A stretch of DNA of 64,000 bases from Areca catechu (GCA_021397845.1 CM038052.1:39912449-39976448), one strand, 5' to 3'; shown: positions 54,860-64,000, counted from the first letter of the stretch. Notes: generated by a model from the letters alone, not told the origin. A program made the numbers and translations.

Positions 54860-56336
54860 TGTTGGCTCCACCCAGTGATTTTGATGAATAACAAAACATT
54901 GAGTGCATATTGTATACTAATGTGGATTTCAAGTTATGAGTTTTCAGGAAGAAAGCACCTCAAAATCTCAAAAACTTATGGTTCATGGCACGTAATGGCA
55001 CGGAGCATTTCTCACGAATCCGGATATCCTCTTCATTGAAAAAGGACATCTAAATGATTAAATATTATGTGTTTATGATTCATTTAAATTTCAAGAATTA
55101 TATTTATATTTTTGAGGTAATTTACACTTGAAACTGAGCTTTTTCAGTCTCAAGTGTCGACACCTGGAAAGTCAAGTGTCGACACTTCAACATTTGGCAC
55201 AGACAAAAATCCTTGGCTTGCAAAGTGTCGACACCCAGAACCAAGTATCGACACCAAGTGTCGACACTTAGGTTTCCAAGTGTTGACTCAAGGCCTGAGA
55301 ATTTTGAAAATACAGAAATTTGTCATTTGAGAATTTTTGTGTCAAGTGTCGACACCTGTGCATCAAGTGTCGACACTTGAAAGTTCAAGTATTGACACCT
55401 AGAGATCAAGTGTCGACACTTGATAGCCAAGTGTCGACACCTGACAGCCAAGTGTCGACACGTGCAGCCTGACAACTCTAACGGATCTATTTTTCTGGCT
55501 TGCAGAACTTACTTTTCAAGCTCCAAACGACTATTTCCGAGATTCCAACAGTCACAAACTATTTTTTGGAAGGTTCTTGGTGTATTTAACCACCACCAAC
55601 CTCATTTTAAAGACAAGGAAGTGTATTGAAGTGCATTCAAGTCTACTCAAAAGCCAAAAAGCCTATATTCTCTCAAATACTTCATATCAAAAGCCTCTTA
55701 TAGTTTGATTCCTTGAAAAGCCTACAAGCTCATCCTTACTTCATTCCAAAAGAGGCACTTTGAAGGAGATTCCAAGGAAGAGTCAAGACAAAGCATCAAC
55801 TTGAGCTTCAAAGATTCCATTCTACTCTTGAAAAGAGTTTGTTTTAGTTTTAAAATTGTATATCTGTTTTTACATTGTGATTTGACCTTGCTTTCAAGGG
55901 TGTCTTGAAAGAAGGTTATTGTGGTTTGTTGGTGAGCCAAAGGGATAAAACCAACTAGGGTTAACTTGTGAGCCCGAAGATAGAACAAGTGTTAAGGTTT
56001 GTTGGTAAGCCTAGGTGATAAAACCAACTTAGGTTTTGACTTGTGAGCCTTGTGAAAAACAAGTCAACTGTAATCTTGTTTGGATTATAATGAAATTTTC
56101 AAGGATGGCTTGGGGAGTGGACGTAGGTGCTAGGTTTGCACCGAACCACTATAAACCTTGTGTTTGTGTGTGATTGCTCTCTTCCTCTCTTGCTCTTTGT
56201 TTATTGCTACCGCTTTAAATATCTTGCATTGAATTCATCATTATTCACTAGCACCATTAGTCCCTCTCATTATTGTGTTAAATTTTTTTAAAAGACCCAA
56301 TTCACCCCCCCTCTTGGGCTCCATTTCTGGGCCACA
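54860..56336 (+). repeat. Copia3 5' LTR
   Basis: TGTTGGCTCCACCC to TCTGGGCCACA, 1477 bp, with the CCCAATTCACCCCCCCTC box near its end and TGTATTTAACC near 55578 as a possible TATA box. A palindrome cluster is at 55154-55461. The U5 has repeated TTGTGAGCC and AACCAACT words. Confidence 0.88.
55154..55461 (+). promoter_or_regulatory. GTGTCGACAC palindrome array in Copia3 LTR
   Basis: Perfect or near-perfect GTGTCGACAC starts at 55154, 55176, 55225, 55245, 55258, 55280, 55346, 55367, 55389, 55410, 55431 and 55452. The last six are spaced 21, 22, 21, 21 and 21 bp. Eight or nine copies are perfect palindromes, so this is the least decayed cluster of the window. It lies upstream of the presumed TATA box. 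Confidence 0.78.
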
Positions 56337-56338
56337 AG

Positions 56339-56350
56339 TGGTATCAGAGC
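56339..56350 (+). promoter_or_regulatory. Copia3 primer binding site
   Basis: TGGTATCAGAGC, two bases after the LTR, is the perfect complement of the initiator-Met tRNA 3' end, as usual for Sireviruses. Confidence 0.9.
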
Positions 56351-56393
56351 ACCGGTACTCTCTTGTAGGTCCAAGGATCTTGAGTAAAAGATC

Positions 56394-58098
56394 ATGGCAG
56401 CCCCAATAGGAATGGGTATTGTTGAAGGTCAAGCTTCAAATCATCCCCCACTTTTAAATGGCACAAATTACATATATTGGAAAACACGCATGCGCATATT
56501 TATTCAAGCTCTTGATTATAATTTGTGGAGGACAATTGTAAAAGGTCCTCATCAGCCTACGATATTGATTAATGGCATTCTCACTCCAAAGATAGAAGAT
56601 GATTGGGATGAGAATGACATTAAGCAAATCGAGCTTAATGCTAAGGCTATGAATCTATTATTTTGCTCTCTTGATCCAAGTGAATTTAATAGAATATCTA
56701 ATTGTTTCTCCGCCAAGGAGATTTGGGATACACTTGAGGTTACCCATGAGGGTACACACCAAGTAAAAACCACCAAGGTCAACATGCTTATTCACACATA
56801 TGAAATATTTAAAATGGAACCTACTGAGTCTATTAGTGAAATGTATACTAGTTCACAAATATTGTGAATGGCATGAGAAGCCTAGGAAAAATTATCTCTA
56901 ACGGTGAACTTGTGAACAAACTTCTCAGGTCTCTACCAGCTTCGTGGGATGCAAAAGTAACAGCGATTGAAGAAGCTAAGGATGTCAACACTCTCCCAAT
57001 GGAACAATTGTTGGGTTCTCTAATGACCTATGAGCTCTCCCTCAAACAAAAGAATGGAGAGGTCGACAAAAAGAAGAAGGTAATCGCATTCAAATCTACT
57101 GCTAGAAAGGAATCAAGCGAAGACTCCGAAGAAGATGATGAAGAAGATGAGACGGCTCTATTGGCAAGAAAATTCAGAAGGTTCATGAGGAAGAAAAAGT
57201 TCAACTTCAAAAAGAAACCTCTGAAATGTGAGCCAAGTAAAGAGAAGGACAAAGAAAAGGAGAAGGAGTAGCCTACATGTTTTGAGTGCAAAAAACCCGG
57301 CCATTTCAAGGTAGACTGCCCCTTGCTAAAGAAAAGTAGAAGAAAGCTGAGAAAGAAAGCCATGATGGCAACCTGGAGTGAATGTGAAGACTCCAGTTCT
57401 GAGGAAGAATAACAGGAGGTGGCAAACTTCTGTCTAATGGCTGATCATAATGAGGTATGTTCCGAAATAGAAAATTAATTTACTCTTGATGAGCTTCATG
57501 AAGTTTTTGACGAATTAGTCATAGAATTTCAAAAATTAAATTCAAAACATAAAGATTTAAAGAAGCAAAATTTGGATCTAGCCAAACAAATAACAAGCTT
57601 TCAAATGAAAATGAATGCCTTCTTATTCAAAAAAAAAATTAAATGATAAGATTGTAGCACTTGAAAAAGAAAAAGATGTCTTGAAAAAGAAAAGTGACTC
57701 ACTTTCAAATGAAAATTTGGCAAAACAAAGCAAAGAAATTTTAAATGAAACAAGAGATATAAAGAAGAAATTGAAAAAGTAAAATCTTTTGTCTAAAAAT
57801 TTACTTATAGTTCTGAAATATTGAATTTACTTTTAAATAACCAAAGAGCAATATTTGATAAAGCAGGTTAGGATTCAGAACTCATAAGAAACAAAACTCT
57901 TTAAAATTTCTTTGTGCCTGCATCTTCATCCATTACTTGCTATACTTGTGGTACTAAAGGACACAAATCTTATATGTGCAACAAAAGAAGACTAAGTAAT
58001 ACTAAGAAAGTTTGTGTTCCGAAAGGAACCAATGCCACTAACCAAAAAGGACCCAAGATGGCTTGGGTACCTAAAGTCTCCACCTGATCTTTATTGCA
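56394..58098 (+). pseudogene. gag: Copia3 gag with two intact zinc knuckles
   Basis: The start is ATG at 56394 (MAAPIGMGIVEGQASNHPPL). The core has LNGTNYIYWKTRMRIFIQAL, LNAKAMNLLFCSLDPSEFNR and AKEIWDTLEVTHEGTHQVKT. One base is missing near 56848, and the frame resumes as MRSLGKIISNGELVNKLLRS to 57271. A TAG lies just before the first knuckle, CFECKKPGHFKVDC (57278-57319). A coiled-coil region with several stops follows (57470-57840). The second knuckle CYTCGTKGHKSYMC is at 57938-57979. Nearly complete compared with the family. Confidence 0.86.
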
Positions 58099-58184
58099 GG
58101 TATGCCTTGCAACCAATAAGAAAAGGATGTGGTACCTTGATAGCGGTTGCTCAAGGCATATGACAGGAGATGTGGAGCAGTTCT
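58099..58184 (+). pseudogene. pol: Copia3 protease start, cut by Gypsy5
   Basis: WYLDSGCSRHMTGDVEQF gives an intact catalytic motif, then the frame is cut at 58184 by the Gypsy5 LTR. The last five bases, GTTCT (58180-58184), should be one copy of the target duplication. Confidence 0.85.
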
Positions 58185-60283
58185 TGTTACGGCCGTTACG
58201 ATGATGTGGAGTGTCTCAGATTCCGTCGGGCGTGATTTGAGCCACGTGGAATTTTTTCGATAGAATGGGATCGGTCCAGAATGGTCGGGTGTGGTTCCGC
58301 AACGGCCGAAGTCGAGGTCGGTCTAGGCCTTCCTGCTCCTTCGCCAGGTGTCCGCCCAGGAGGGGCCCACCTCGGTCGAGGCCGGCGGCCCCTTGCTCCC
58401 TCACCAGGTGGAGCCCTGAGACGATCCCACCTCGACTGAGGTCGAGCCGGGCCCTCTCGCTCCTTCGCCAGGTGGCGCCCGGAGACAGGTCCACCTCGGC
58501 CGAAGTCTAGCGCCTCTCTGCCGCTCCACTAGGTGTCCGTCCAGGAGGGACCCACCTCGATCGAAGCCGGCAGCCCCTTGCTCCCTCGCAAGGTGGCGCC
58601 CTGAGACGGTCCCACCTCGGCCAAGGTCGAGCCGGGCCCTCTCGCTCCTTCACCAGGTGGTGCCCGAAGACGGGTCCATCTCGGCCGAAGTCGAGCGCCT
58701 CTCTGCCACTCCGCCAGGTGTCCGCCCAGGAGGGGCCCACCTCGGTCGAAGCCGGCGGCCCCTCGCTCCCTCGCTAGGTGGTGCCCCGAGACGGTCCCAT
58801 CTCGGTCGATGTCAAGCTGGGCCCTCTCGCTCCTTCGCTAGGTGGCGCCCAGAGACAGGTCCACCTTGGCCAAAGTCGAGCGCCTCTCTGCCGTTCCGCC
58901 AGGTGTCTGCCCAGGAGGGGCCCACCTCGGTCGAAGCCGACGGCCCCTTGCTCCCTCGCCAGGTGGTGCCCTGAGACGGTCCCACCTCGGCCGAGGTCGA
59001 GCCGGGCCCTCTCGCTCCTTCGCCAGGTGGTGCCCGGAGACGGGTCCACCTCGGCCAAAGTCGAGCGCCTCTCTGCCGCTCCGCCAGGTGTCTGCCCAGG
59101 AGGGGCCCACCTCGGCCGAAGCCTACGGCCCCTCGCTCCCTCGCGAGGTGGCACCCTGAGACAGCCCGGCCTCGGCCGAGGTCGAGCCGAGCCGAGCTCT
59201 CTCTCCTTCGCCAGGTGGCGCCCGGAGATGGGTCCACCTCGGCCGAAGTCGAGCGCCTCTCTGCCGCTCCACCAGGTGTCCGCCCAGGAGGGGCCCACCT
59301 CGACCGAAGCCGGCAGCCCCTCGCTCCCTCGCCAGGTGGCGCCCCGAGACGGCCCCGCCTCGGCCGAGGTCGAGCCGGGCCCTCTCGCTCTTTCGCCATG
59401 TGGCACCCGGAGATGGGTCCACCTCGGTCGGAGTCGAGCGCCTCTTTGCCGCTCCGGCAGGTGTCCGCCCAGGAGGGGCCCACCTCGGTCGGGGCCGACT
59501 AACCAGCACGGTGAGACCACCGAAGGACAGAAGCACGGGTTCCGAGGCCTCCCCTTGAGCAGCGCATGCCACACCCCAAGAGGAGCACCGGTACGATCGA
59601 CAGCGACACGCGAAACCTCGCTTACATAGGCCCGACAAGTCTTGCAGCCGAGGGGCGTAGTCCTGACAAACCAGGACCCGGTAACGGGCGTTGTCGATGC
59701 TTGGGAAAGAGAGCGCCCGTGCTCGGCCCAAGGTCAGGGCAGCGTCCTCCCTCTACCCTTTCCTCGCTAGGCCGGCAAGCAAGGCGAGGAGGCCGCCGGG
59801 TTCTTGACCCCAAAAGGGAAAGAAGAAAGAGAGGGAGGGAAGGAGGTGAAAGAAAAGAGGGGGCCTCCCGAAGGCGGGAACCGAAAGGCAGCGTGATGGG
59901 ATAAAAGGATGGGAAGAGCAAACGACCAGGTAAGCAAGAAACGAAGGTTGGAAAAGGGAAAAGCACCGAGAGCAGGATCCAAGATCCCGAGAGGGGGCCC
60001 TTGGTGCAAGCTCGGTGGAGGAACTTGGCCGGATTTCTACTCTTCCTGTGACCTTTCTTGCTAGCACAATCTCTAAGCCTGGGACTCCTTCGGGGGCCCA
60101 CCTTGGAGACTCTGTTCCCTCTCGCCGTTTTCTAACTTGACCGTCGGAGCTCCCTCGCCGGGATCCCCGGCCAGGGTTTCTGACCTTGTCTTGCAGGACT
60201 GGGAGCCCGGAGACCTCGCGGCGAGGCGGTCTGACCGAATCAATTGCTCTGAAGCCACAGGCACGGCGGCGAGATCGGTAATA
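58185..60283 (+). repeat. Gypsy5 5' LTR
   Basis: It begins TGTTACGGCCGTTACG and ends GAGATCGGTAATA, with TA where CA is usual; the start TGTTAC and the end GTAATA are near-inverted copies. The length is 2099 bp. It contains the 185-bp array at 58316-59505 and, near 59810-59900, a purine-rich stretch. No convincing TATA box; CTTACATAGG near 59622 is a weak candidate. The long open frames over it have no recognisable product. Confidence 0.8.
58316..59505 (+). repeat. Higher-order tandem array, about 185-bp unit, in the Gypsy5 LTR
   Basis: The marker TCCGCCCAGGAGGG (or a variant) starts at 58351, 58536, 58721, 58906, 59091, 59279 and 59464, giving steps of 185, 185, 185, 185, 188 and 185. Each unit contains three related blocks of about 62 bp, each with a CCAGGTG word and a CCACCTCGG word. 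It is very GC- and CpG-rich. Over 1.1 kb of the LTR is this array. Confidence 0.9.
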
Positions 60284-60362
60284 GATTGGCACACCAGGTA
60301 GGGGGGCAGGACAACACCCCCAGTGTGAGCTAGCTCTCCGTGGGACGAAGCACGCTTCGGCC
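60284..60362 (+). other. Gypsy5 primer region and short leader
   Basis: TTGGCACACCAGGTAGG at 60286-60302, immediately after the LTR, should be the primer site; I cannot name the tRNA. The leader is only about 80 bases long before the gag ATG at 60363. Confidence 0.6.
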
Positions 60363-62060
60363 ATGGTGGTCACATGCGGGCGCGAAGCATCCACCAGCCG
60401 AATAGGGGAGGTCCCCTCCCCTCCGAGGCCACGCAGCCCGGAAAGGGAGCTTCCCGCTCCCCCCTCTTCCACCGCAGCCGACCTCGGTGGACGGACCTTT
60501 TGCGGCTATCATCCAACAGCTGCAAACCCTGACTACAGCAGTTCGGCAGCTACAGCATCAGCAGCGCTCCTTGGCCCCGCAGCCCTAGCCAGGGACCCCC
60601 GCGACTCAAGCCGCGGGGCTGCGCGGAAGCTCGCGCTCCATCCATGGCAGGCCATCCCAGCCACGGGCAGCCTCCAACCCCGCGGGAGCCACCAGACCCC
60701 CGCAAAGAGAAATTACTCCGGTTCGGCGGATCGCGAGAGTCGATCCCCTGCCGATGATGCCGAGACGGCACACCGCAGCAGGCGGCGTCGGGGCAAAGCC
60801 CCCCGCCGAGACCGATCGGCGCCCCCTTCACCAGCGGCCTCGGTGGAAGACTCCACTAACGAGGCCATCAGGCGCCAGGCCGAGAGGCGCTTGGAGGAAC
60901 ACGAGCGCAAACTGGCGGAGTTCGCCCGCTGATTTGCCGATCTGCAGAACTCTTCGACGGACCCGGCGAGATACGACTCCCGACCCCCCTTTTCCCAGGA
61001 AATCCAAGAGGAGCCGATTCTGACCCAGTTCCACATGCCGCAGGTGGATCCCTATGATGGGACCACCGACCCCTTGGACCATCTGGAGAGCTATAAAGCT
61101 CTCATGAGGGTCCAGGGTGCCACGGATGCTCTTTTATGCGTTGCCTTCACCGCTACCCTCCGGAAGGCTGCTCGAGTCTGGTTCACCCTCCTCGAGCCCG
61201 GATCCATTGGCTCCTTCCATCAGTTGGAAGGAAAGTTTGTGGCACACTTCGACGCTTGTCGGAAGGTGCCGAGAGAGGTGGACAGCCTCTTCTCCATCCG
61301 CCAGTAGGACCAGGAGCCGCTTCGGGACTACGTCACCCGCTTCAGGACCGCTACCCTGGAGATCTACAGCCTGGATGAGCCCGTTGCCATGCTGGCTTTA
61401 TAGCGCGGGCTCAAGATGTCCCGCCTGACTTATTCCTTGGACAAGAAATCCCCCAGGACATACTCCGAGCTCCTCCTACGTGTCCACAAGTACATCCGAG
61501 CGGAGGAGGCCGATCGCACCTGGCGAGAACTGGACTGGAGGACCCTGAAGAAGCCGGCCCCGAGAGATGTCCCAGGGACCCGAAGGCCAGGGCCACCTAC
61601 TAACCCCCGTCCAAATCCGAAGCTGAAGGGCGGAGCCGCCCAGGAGCGAAGTTTCACCCCTCTCCTTGCTCCCAGAACGAAGATCCTCATGGAGATTGAG
61701 GGCGAGCACTATCTCTGCCGACCTCCACCTCAGAACCCGAGGAGCACCCGCGACAAGTCAAAATACTGCCAGTTCCACTGCGAGCATGGCCACGACATGA
61801 AGGAGTGTTGCAATCTGAAGCGGGAAATCGAGGAGCTAATCAAAAGAGGCTACCTCAGGAACTTCGTGAGGAACGAAGCTCCAGCAGAGGGACAGCCGCT
61901 TGCAGCCCTTCCCCCGGTCCCCGCGATCGATAATCACCCGACGGAAAAGTCGATGGGCATGATCTCTTACGGAATCGGGCGAGCGGCAAAGAGAGCCCGG
62001 GAGGTGGGGGACCCGGAGAGTGTACCCCCTTTTGAAAAGGGGAATGAAAACAAGAATATA
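60363..62060 (+). pseudogene. gag: Gypsy5 gag
   Basis: The start is ATG at 60363. An Ala/Pro/Arg-rich N-terminal part runs to a helix (RRQAERRLEEHERKLAEFAR) and a TGA at 60930-60932. The core gag domain is at 61035-61440: DPYDGTTDPLDHLESYKALM, RKAARVWFTLLEPGSIGSF and LEGKFVAHFDACRKV, with a TAG at 61305-61307, then RDYVTRFRTATLEIYSLDEP, a TAG near 61402, and MSRLTYSLDKKSPRTYSELL. The knuckle CQFHCEHGHDMKEC lies at about 61769-61810. It closely matches Gypsy1 gag. Confidence 0.85.
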
Positions 62061-62690
62061 AATAATGATGCTGTGGTGGTCGAGATGGCCATCGCAAAGC
62101 ACCCTGTACATCGCATTATGGTAGATAGTGGAAGATCCGCTGACGTGCTTTTTTATGATGCCTTCTCCTGAATGAACCTGTCCCGTGACCAGCTAAGGCC
62201 GGTGCACGCCCCTCTCATGGGCTTTACCGAGGACTCGGTGGGGGGTCGAATGGGAGATCACTCTCCCGGTCACCGCTGGATCCCCACCTCGACAAACCAC
62301 AGTCATGATGACATTTACCGTCGTCAAGCTCCCTTCGCCTTACAACGCGATCCTCGGGCGTCCAAGGCTCAACCAGCTGGACGCTATGATTTCCACAAAA
62401 TGGTTGCTAGTACAATTCTCTATGGCCTTCGGGCCTGGGGTGATGAGGGGGATGATCCAGCCAGTCCAGCATTGCCTTCAGACGGTCCCGGGTGCCCGAG
62501 GTGCTGGGCTCGGTCCCGACGTCGACGACCTCGACTTAAGGGAGAAGGAACCTAGGGGGGGACCCGTGGAGCGTCTGTTAGTGTATCCTCTCGGTTCGGA
62601 CCCTTAGAAGACTGTGCAGGTGGGTGCCCAACTCCCGGAGGAAGAACGGGCCCGCCTACTGGATTTCCTCAACACAAATGCGGACGTGTT
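62061..62690 (+). pseudogene. pol: Gypsy5 aspartic protease and linker
   Basis: HRIMVDSGRSADVLFYDAFS has an intact DSG, then a TGA at 62169-62171. MNLSRDQLRPVHAPLMGFTE follows, then a frame change near 62230-62300, and MMTFTVVKLPSPYNAILGRP to KWLLVQFSMAFGPGVMRGMI in another frame. The Tat-type linker to RT follows. Confidence 0.83.
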
Positions 62691-63540
62691 TGCATGGTCC
62701 GCGGCCGACATGCCAGGCATCCCCCTAAAGTCATCACCTACAGCCTGAACGTGGATCCGAGGTGCCGCCCAGTCCGCCAGAAGAAGAGGAGCTTCACCGT
62801 GGAAAGGCAGAGGGCCATCAATGAAGAGGTGGAAAAGCTCCTCGCCGCTGGTTTCGTGCGGGAAGTCCAATATCCCAGCTGGTTGGCGAATGTGGTCATG
62901 GTAAAGAAGAGTAGCGGCAAGTGAAGGATCTGTGTGGACTACACCGACCTCAATCGAGCCTGCCCGAAGGATAGCTTCCCTCTTCCGAAGATTGACCAGC
63001 TGGTGGACACCACTTCGAGACATCGCCTCCTCTCTTTCATGGATGCCTTCTCCGGGTACAACCAGATTCGAATGGACCCAGAGGACGAAGAGCACACCGC
63101 CTTCGTCACTGACTGTGAAACTTACTGTTACAAGATGATGCCGTTTGGCCTTAAGAATGCCGGGGCCACGTACCAGCGGTTGGTCAACAAAGTCTTCAAG
63201 GACCAGATCGGCCGCAACATGCATGTGTACGTGGATGACATGCTGGTGATGAGCAAGCCCCTCTCGGATCATGTTGGCAACCTGGTGGAGACCTTCGGCA
63301 ACCTCCGGCTTCACCAGATGAAGCTGAACCCGGTAAAGTCCGCCTTCGGCGTCTCCGCCAGGAAATTCCTGGGGTTCATGGTGACCCAAAGAGGGATTGA
63401 AGCCAACCTGAAAAAGGTCCAGGCCATCCTGGACATGGAGCAACCCACCTCTATGAAGCAAGTGCAGCGACTCACCGGCCGGATAGCCACTCTGAGTCGA
63501 TTTATCTCGAGGTCGACCGACCGCTGCTGGCCCTTCTTCA
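62691..63540 (+). pseudogene. pol: Gypsy5 reverse transcriptase
   Basis: ERQRAINEEVEKLLAAGFVR, WLANVVMVKKSSGK, a TGA at 62922-62924 where TGG is expected, then VDYTDLNRACPKDSFPLPKI, FMDAFSGYNQIRMDPEDEEH (first Asp), FGLKNAGATYQRLVNKVFKD and VYVDDMLVMSK (catalytic pair near 63230). RKFLGFMVTQRGIEANLKKV closes it. Apart from the single stop it is open. Confidence 0.87.
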
Positions 63541-64000
63541 AAGTGCTGAGGAGGATGAGCGACTTCACCTGGACTAAGGAGTGCCAGGAGGCGTTTGATG
63601 AGCTGAAGAAAATGCTTGCATCGCCCCCACTACTTTCCATGCCCGAAGAAGAGAGGAGCTCGTCCTCTACCTGGCGATCACCCGGAGGCCGTCAGTTTGG
63701 TCCTGGTTCGGACTGACGACCAGGGAGTCCGGAGGCCGGGGTACTACATGAGGAAACTCCTCCGCGATGCGGAGCTCAGGTATTCCTGGCCCGAAAAGCT
63801 CATTTTTGCGTTAATAGTGTCTACTCAGCGTCTCATGCCCTATTTCCAAGCACATCCCATTGCCGTCCTGACTGATCAGCCGCTGAAGGCGATACTCAGC
63901 CGACCCGACACATCAGGGTGATTGGCGAAGTGGGCACTCAAGCTCAGCGAGTTCGATATCGCTTATTGGCCAAGGTCGGCCATGAAGGTGCAGGTGCTCA
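63541..64000 (+). pseudogene. pol: Gypsy5 RNase H, cut by the window end
   Basis: FDELKKMLASPPLLSMPEEE ends in a frame change near 63655. In the other frame, HPEAVSLVLVRTDDQGVRRP, LLRDAELRYSWPEKLIFALI and VLTDQPLKAILSRPDTSG follow, with a TGA at about 63919 (TGG in relatives), then LAKWALKLSEFDIAYWPRS to the edge. The second RNase H and integrase would follow outside. Confidence 0.82.

Larger units (their letters stand above)
54860..64000 (+). mobile_element. Copia3: Sirevirus-type element, 3' part outside window
   Basis: 5' LTR 54860-56336, primer site, gag and the beginning of protease are present, after which Gypsy5 is inserted at 58185 and continues past the window. Its gag is the best preserved of the three copia elements, with both zinc knuckles intact. 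It is inserted in the 5' LTR of Gypsy1; the left target copy would be TCACC at 54855-54859. Confidence 0.85.
58185..64000 (+). mobile_element. Gypsy5: younger Tat-type element, 3' part outside window
   Basis: A 2.1-kb LTR, primer region, gag, protease, RT and the start of RNase H follow in order on the plus strand. Sequence and order match Gypsy1, but this copy is GC-rich and CpG-rich while Gypsy1 is eroded. Even so, it has a stop in at least five places and frame changes near 62200 and 63655. The 3' end, a possible antisense ORF and the right LTR lie outside the window. Confidence 0.88.

Noticed and set aside
55154..55461. Regularly spaced palindromes as a CRISPR array
   Set aside because: The repeats are only 10 bp with 3-12 bp between them, inside a plant LTR, and recur in three unrelated LTR families.
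58774..59731. Long open frames (up to 283 codons) on both strands
   Set aside because: They run over the GC-rich 185-bp array of the Gypsy5 LTR. Open frames on both strands at once come from lack of AT-rich stop codons; the products are repeats of Arg/Pro/Gly-rich text with no domain.
59622..60512. Minus-strand frames of 159 and 239 codons over the Gypsy5 LTR end and gag start
   Set aside because: They are antisense to the LTR and gag of Gypsy5, GC-driven, and show no motif. The real coding direction is plus.

Overview
The window is a plant nuclear genome segment made entirely of nested LTR retrotransposons. I find no host gene, rRNA, tRNA or CRISPR array. The families are Sirevirus-type Ty1/copia elements, Tekay-like chromoviruses with chromodomains, and Tat-type Ty3/gypsy elements. 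Together they suggest a large plant genome, probably a monocot and possibly a palm; the species is a guess.

The backbone is one old Tat-type gypsy element on the minus strand, here called Gypsy1, whose pieces lie between 9277 and 54859. Its primer binding region and the last 19 bases of its 5' LTR are at 54815-54859. Its gag begins at about 54769, and pol runs leftward to about 10790. A minisatellite follows, then an antisense ORF at 9324-9818. Four insertions split it: Copia1 at its 3' side (1-9276), a non-autonomous minus-strand element in integrase (11391-16892), Gypsy2 in gag (20776-53826), and Copia3 in its 5' LTR (from 54860).

These insertions carry insertions of their own. The non-autonomous element holds a solo LTR (11454-13065, duplication GAAAG). 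Copia2 (28809-53708, duplication CACTT) sits in the 3' LTR of Gypsy2 (duplication TTACT). Copia2 in turn holds a solo LTR (32228-33729, CTTGC/CTTGT), Gypsy3 (37148-43485, CATGT) and Gypsy4 (45020-51085, CCCCA). Copia3 holds Gypsy5 (from 58185), a younger, GC-rich relative of Gypsy1. The deepest chain is four levels: Gypsy1 > Gypsy2 > Copia2 > Gypsy3, Gypsy4 or the solo LTR.

Coding capacity is fragmentary. Gag, protease, reverse transcriptase, RNase H and integrase can be followed through stops and frameshifts, many of them C-to-T or G-to-A changes. Copia1 and Copia2 also keep a third, env-position ORF after pol. Gypsy3 and Gypsy4 have lost most of pol but keep zinc knuckle and chromodomain coding.

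The most unusual observations are these. (a) Clusters of GTGTCGACAC or GAGTCGACTC palindromes are spaced about 13 or 20-22 bp apart; the family-specific variant in each LTR reappears between pol and ORF3. (b) Gypsy4 has as its left terminus an inverted R-U5-PBS piece of another LTR family, yet is flanked by a perfect target duplication. (c) The Gypsy5 LTR contains a higher-order tandem array of about 185 bp, built from three units of about 62 bp.
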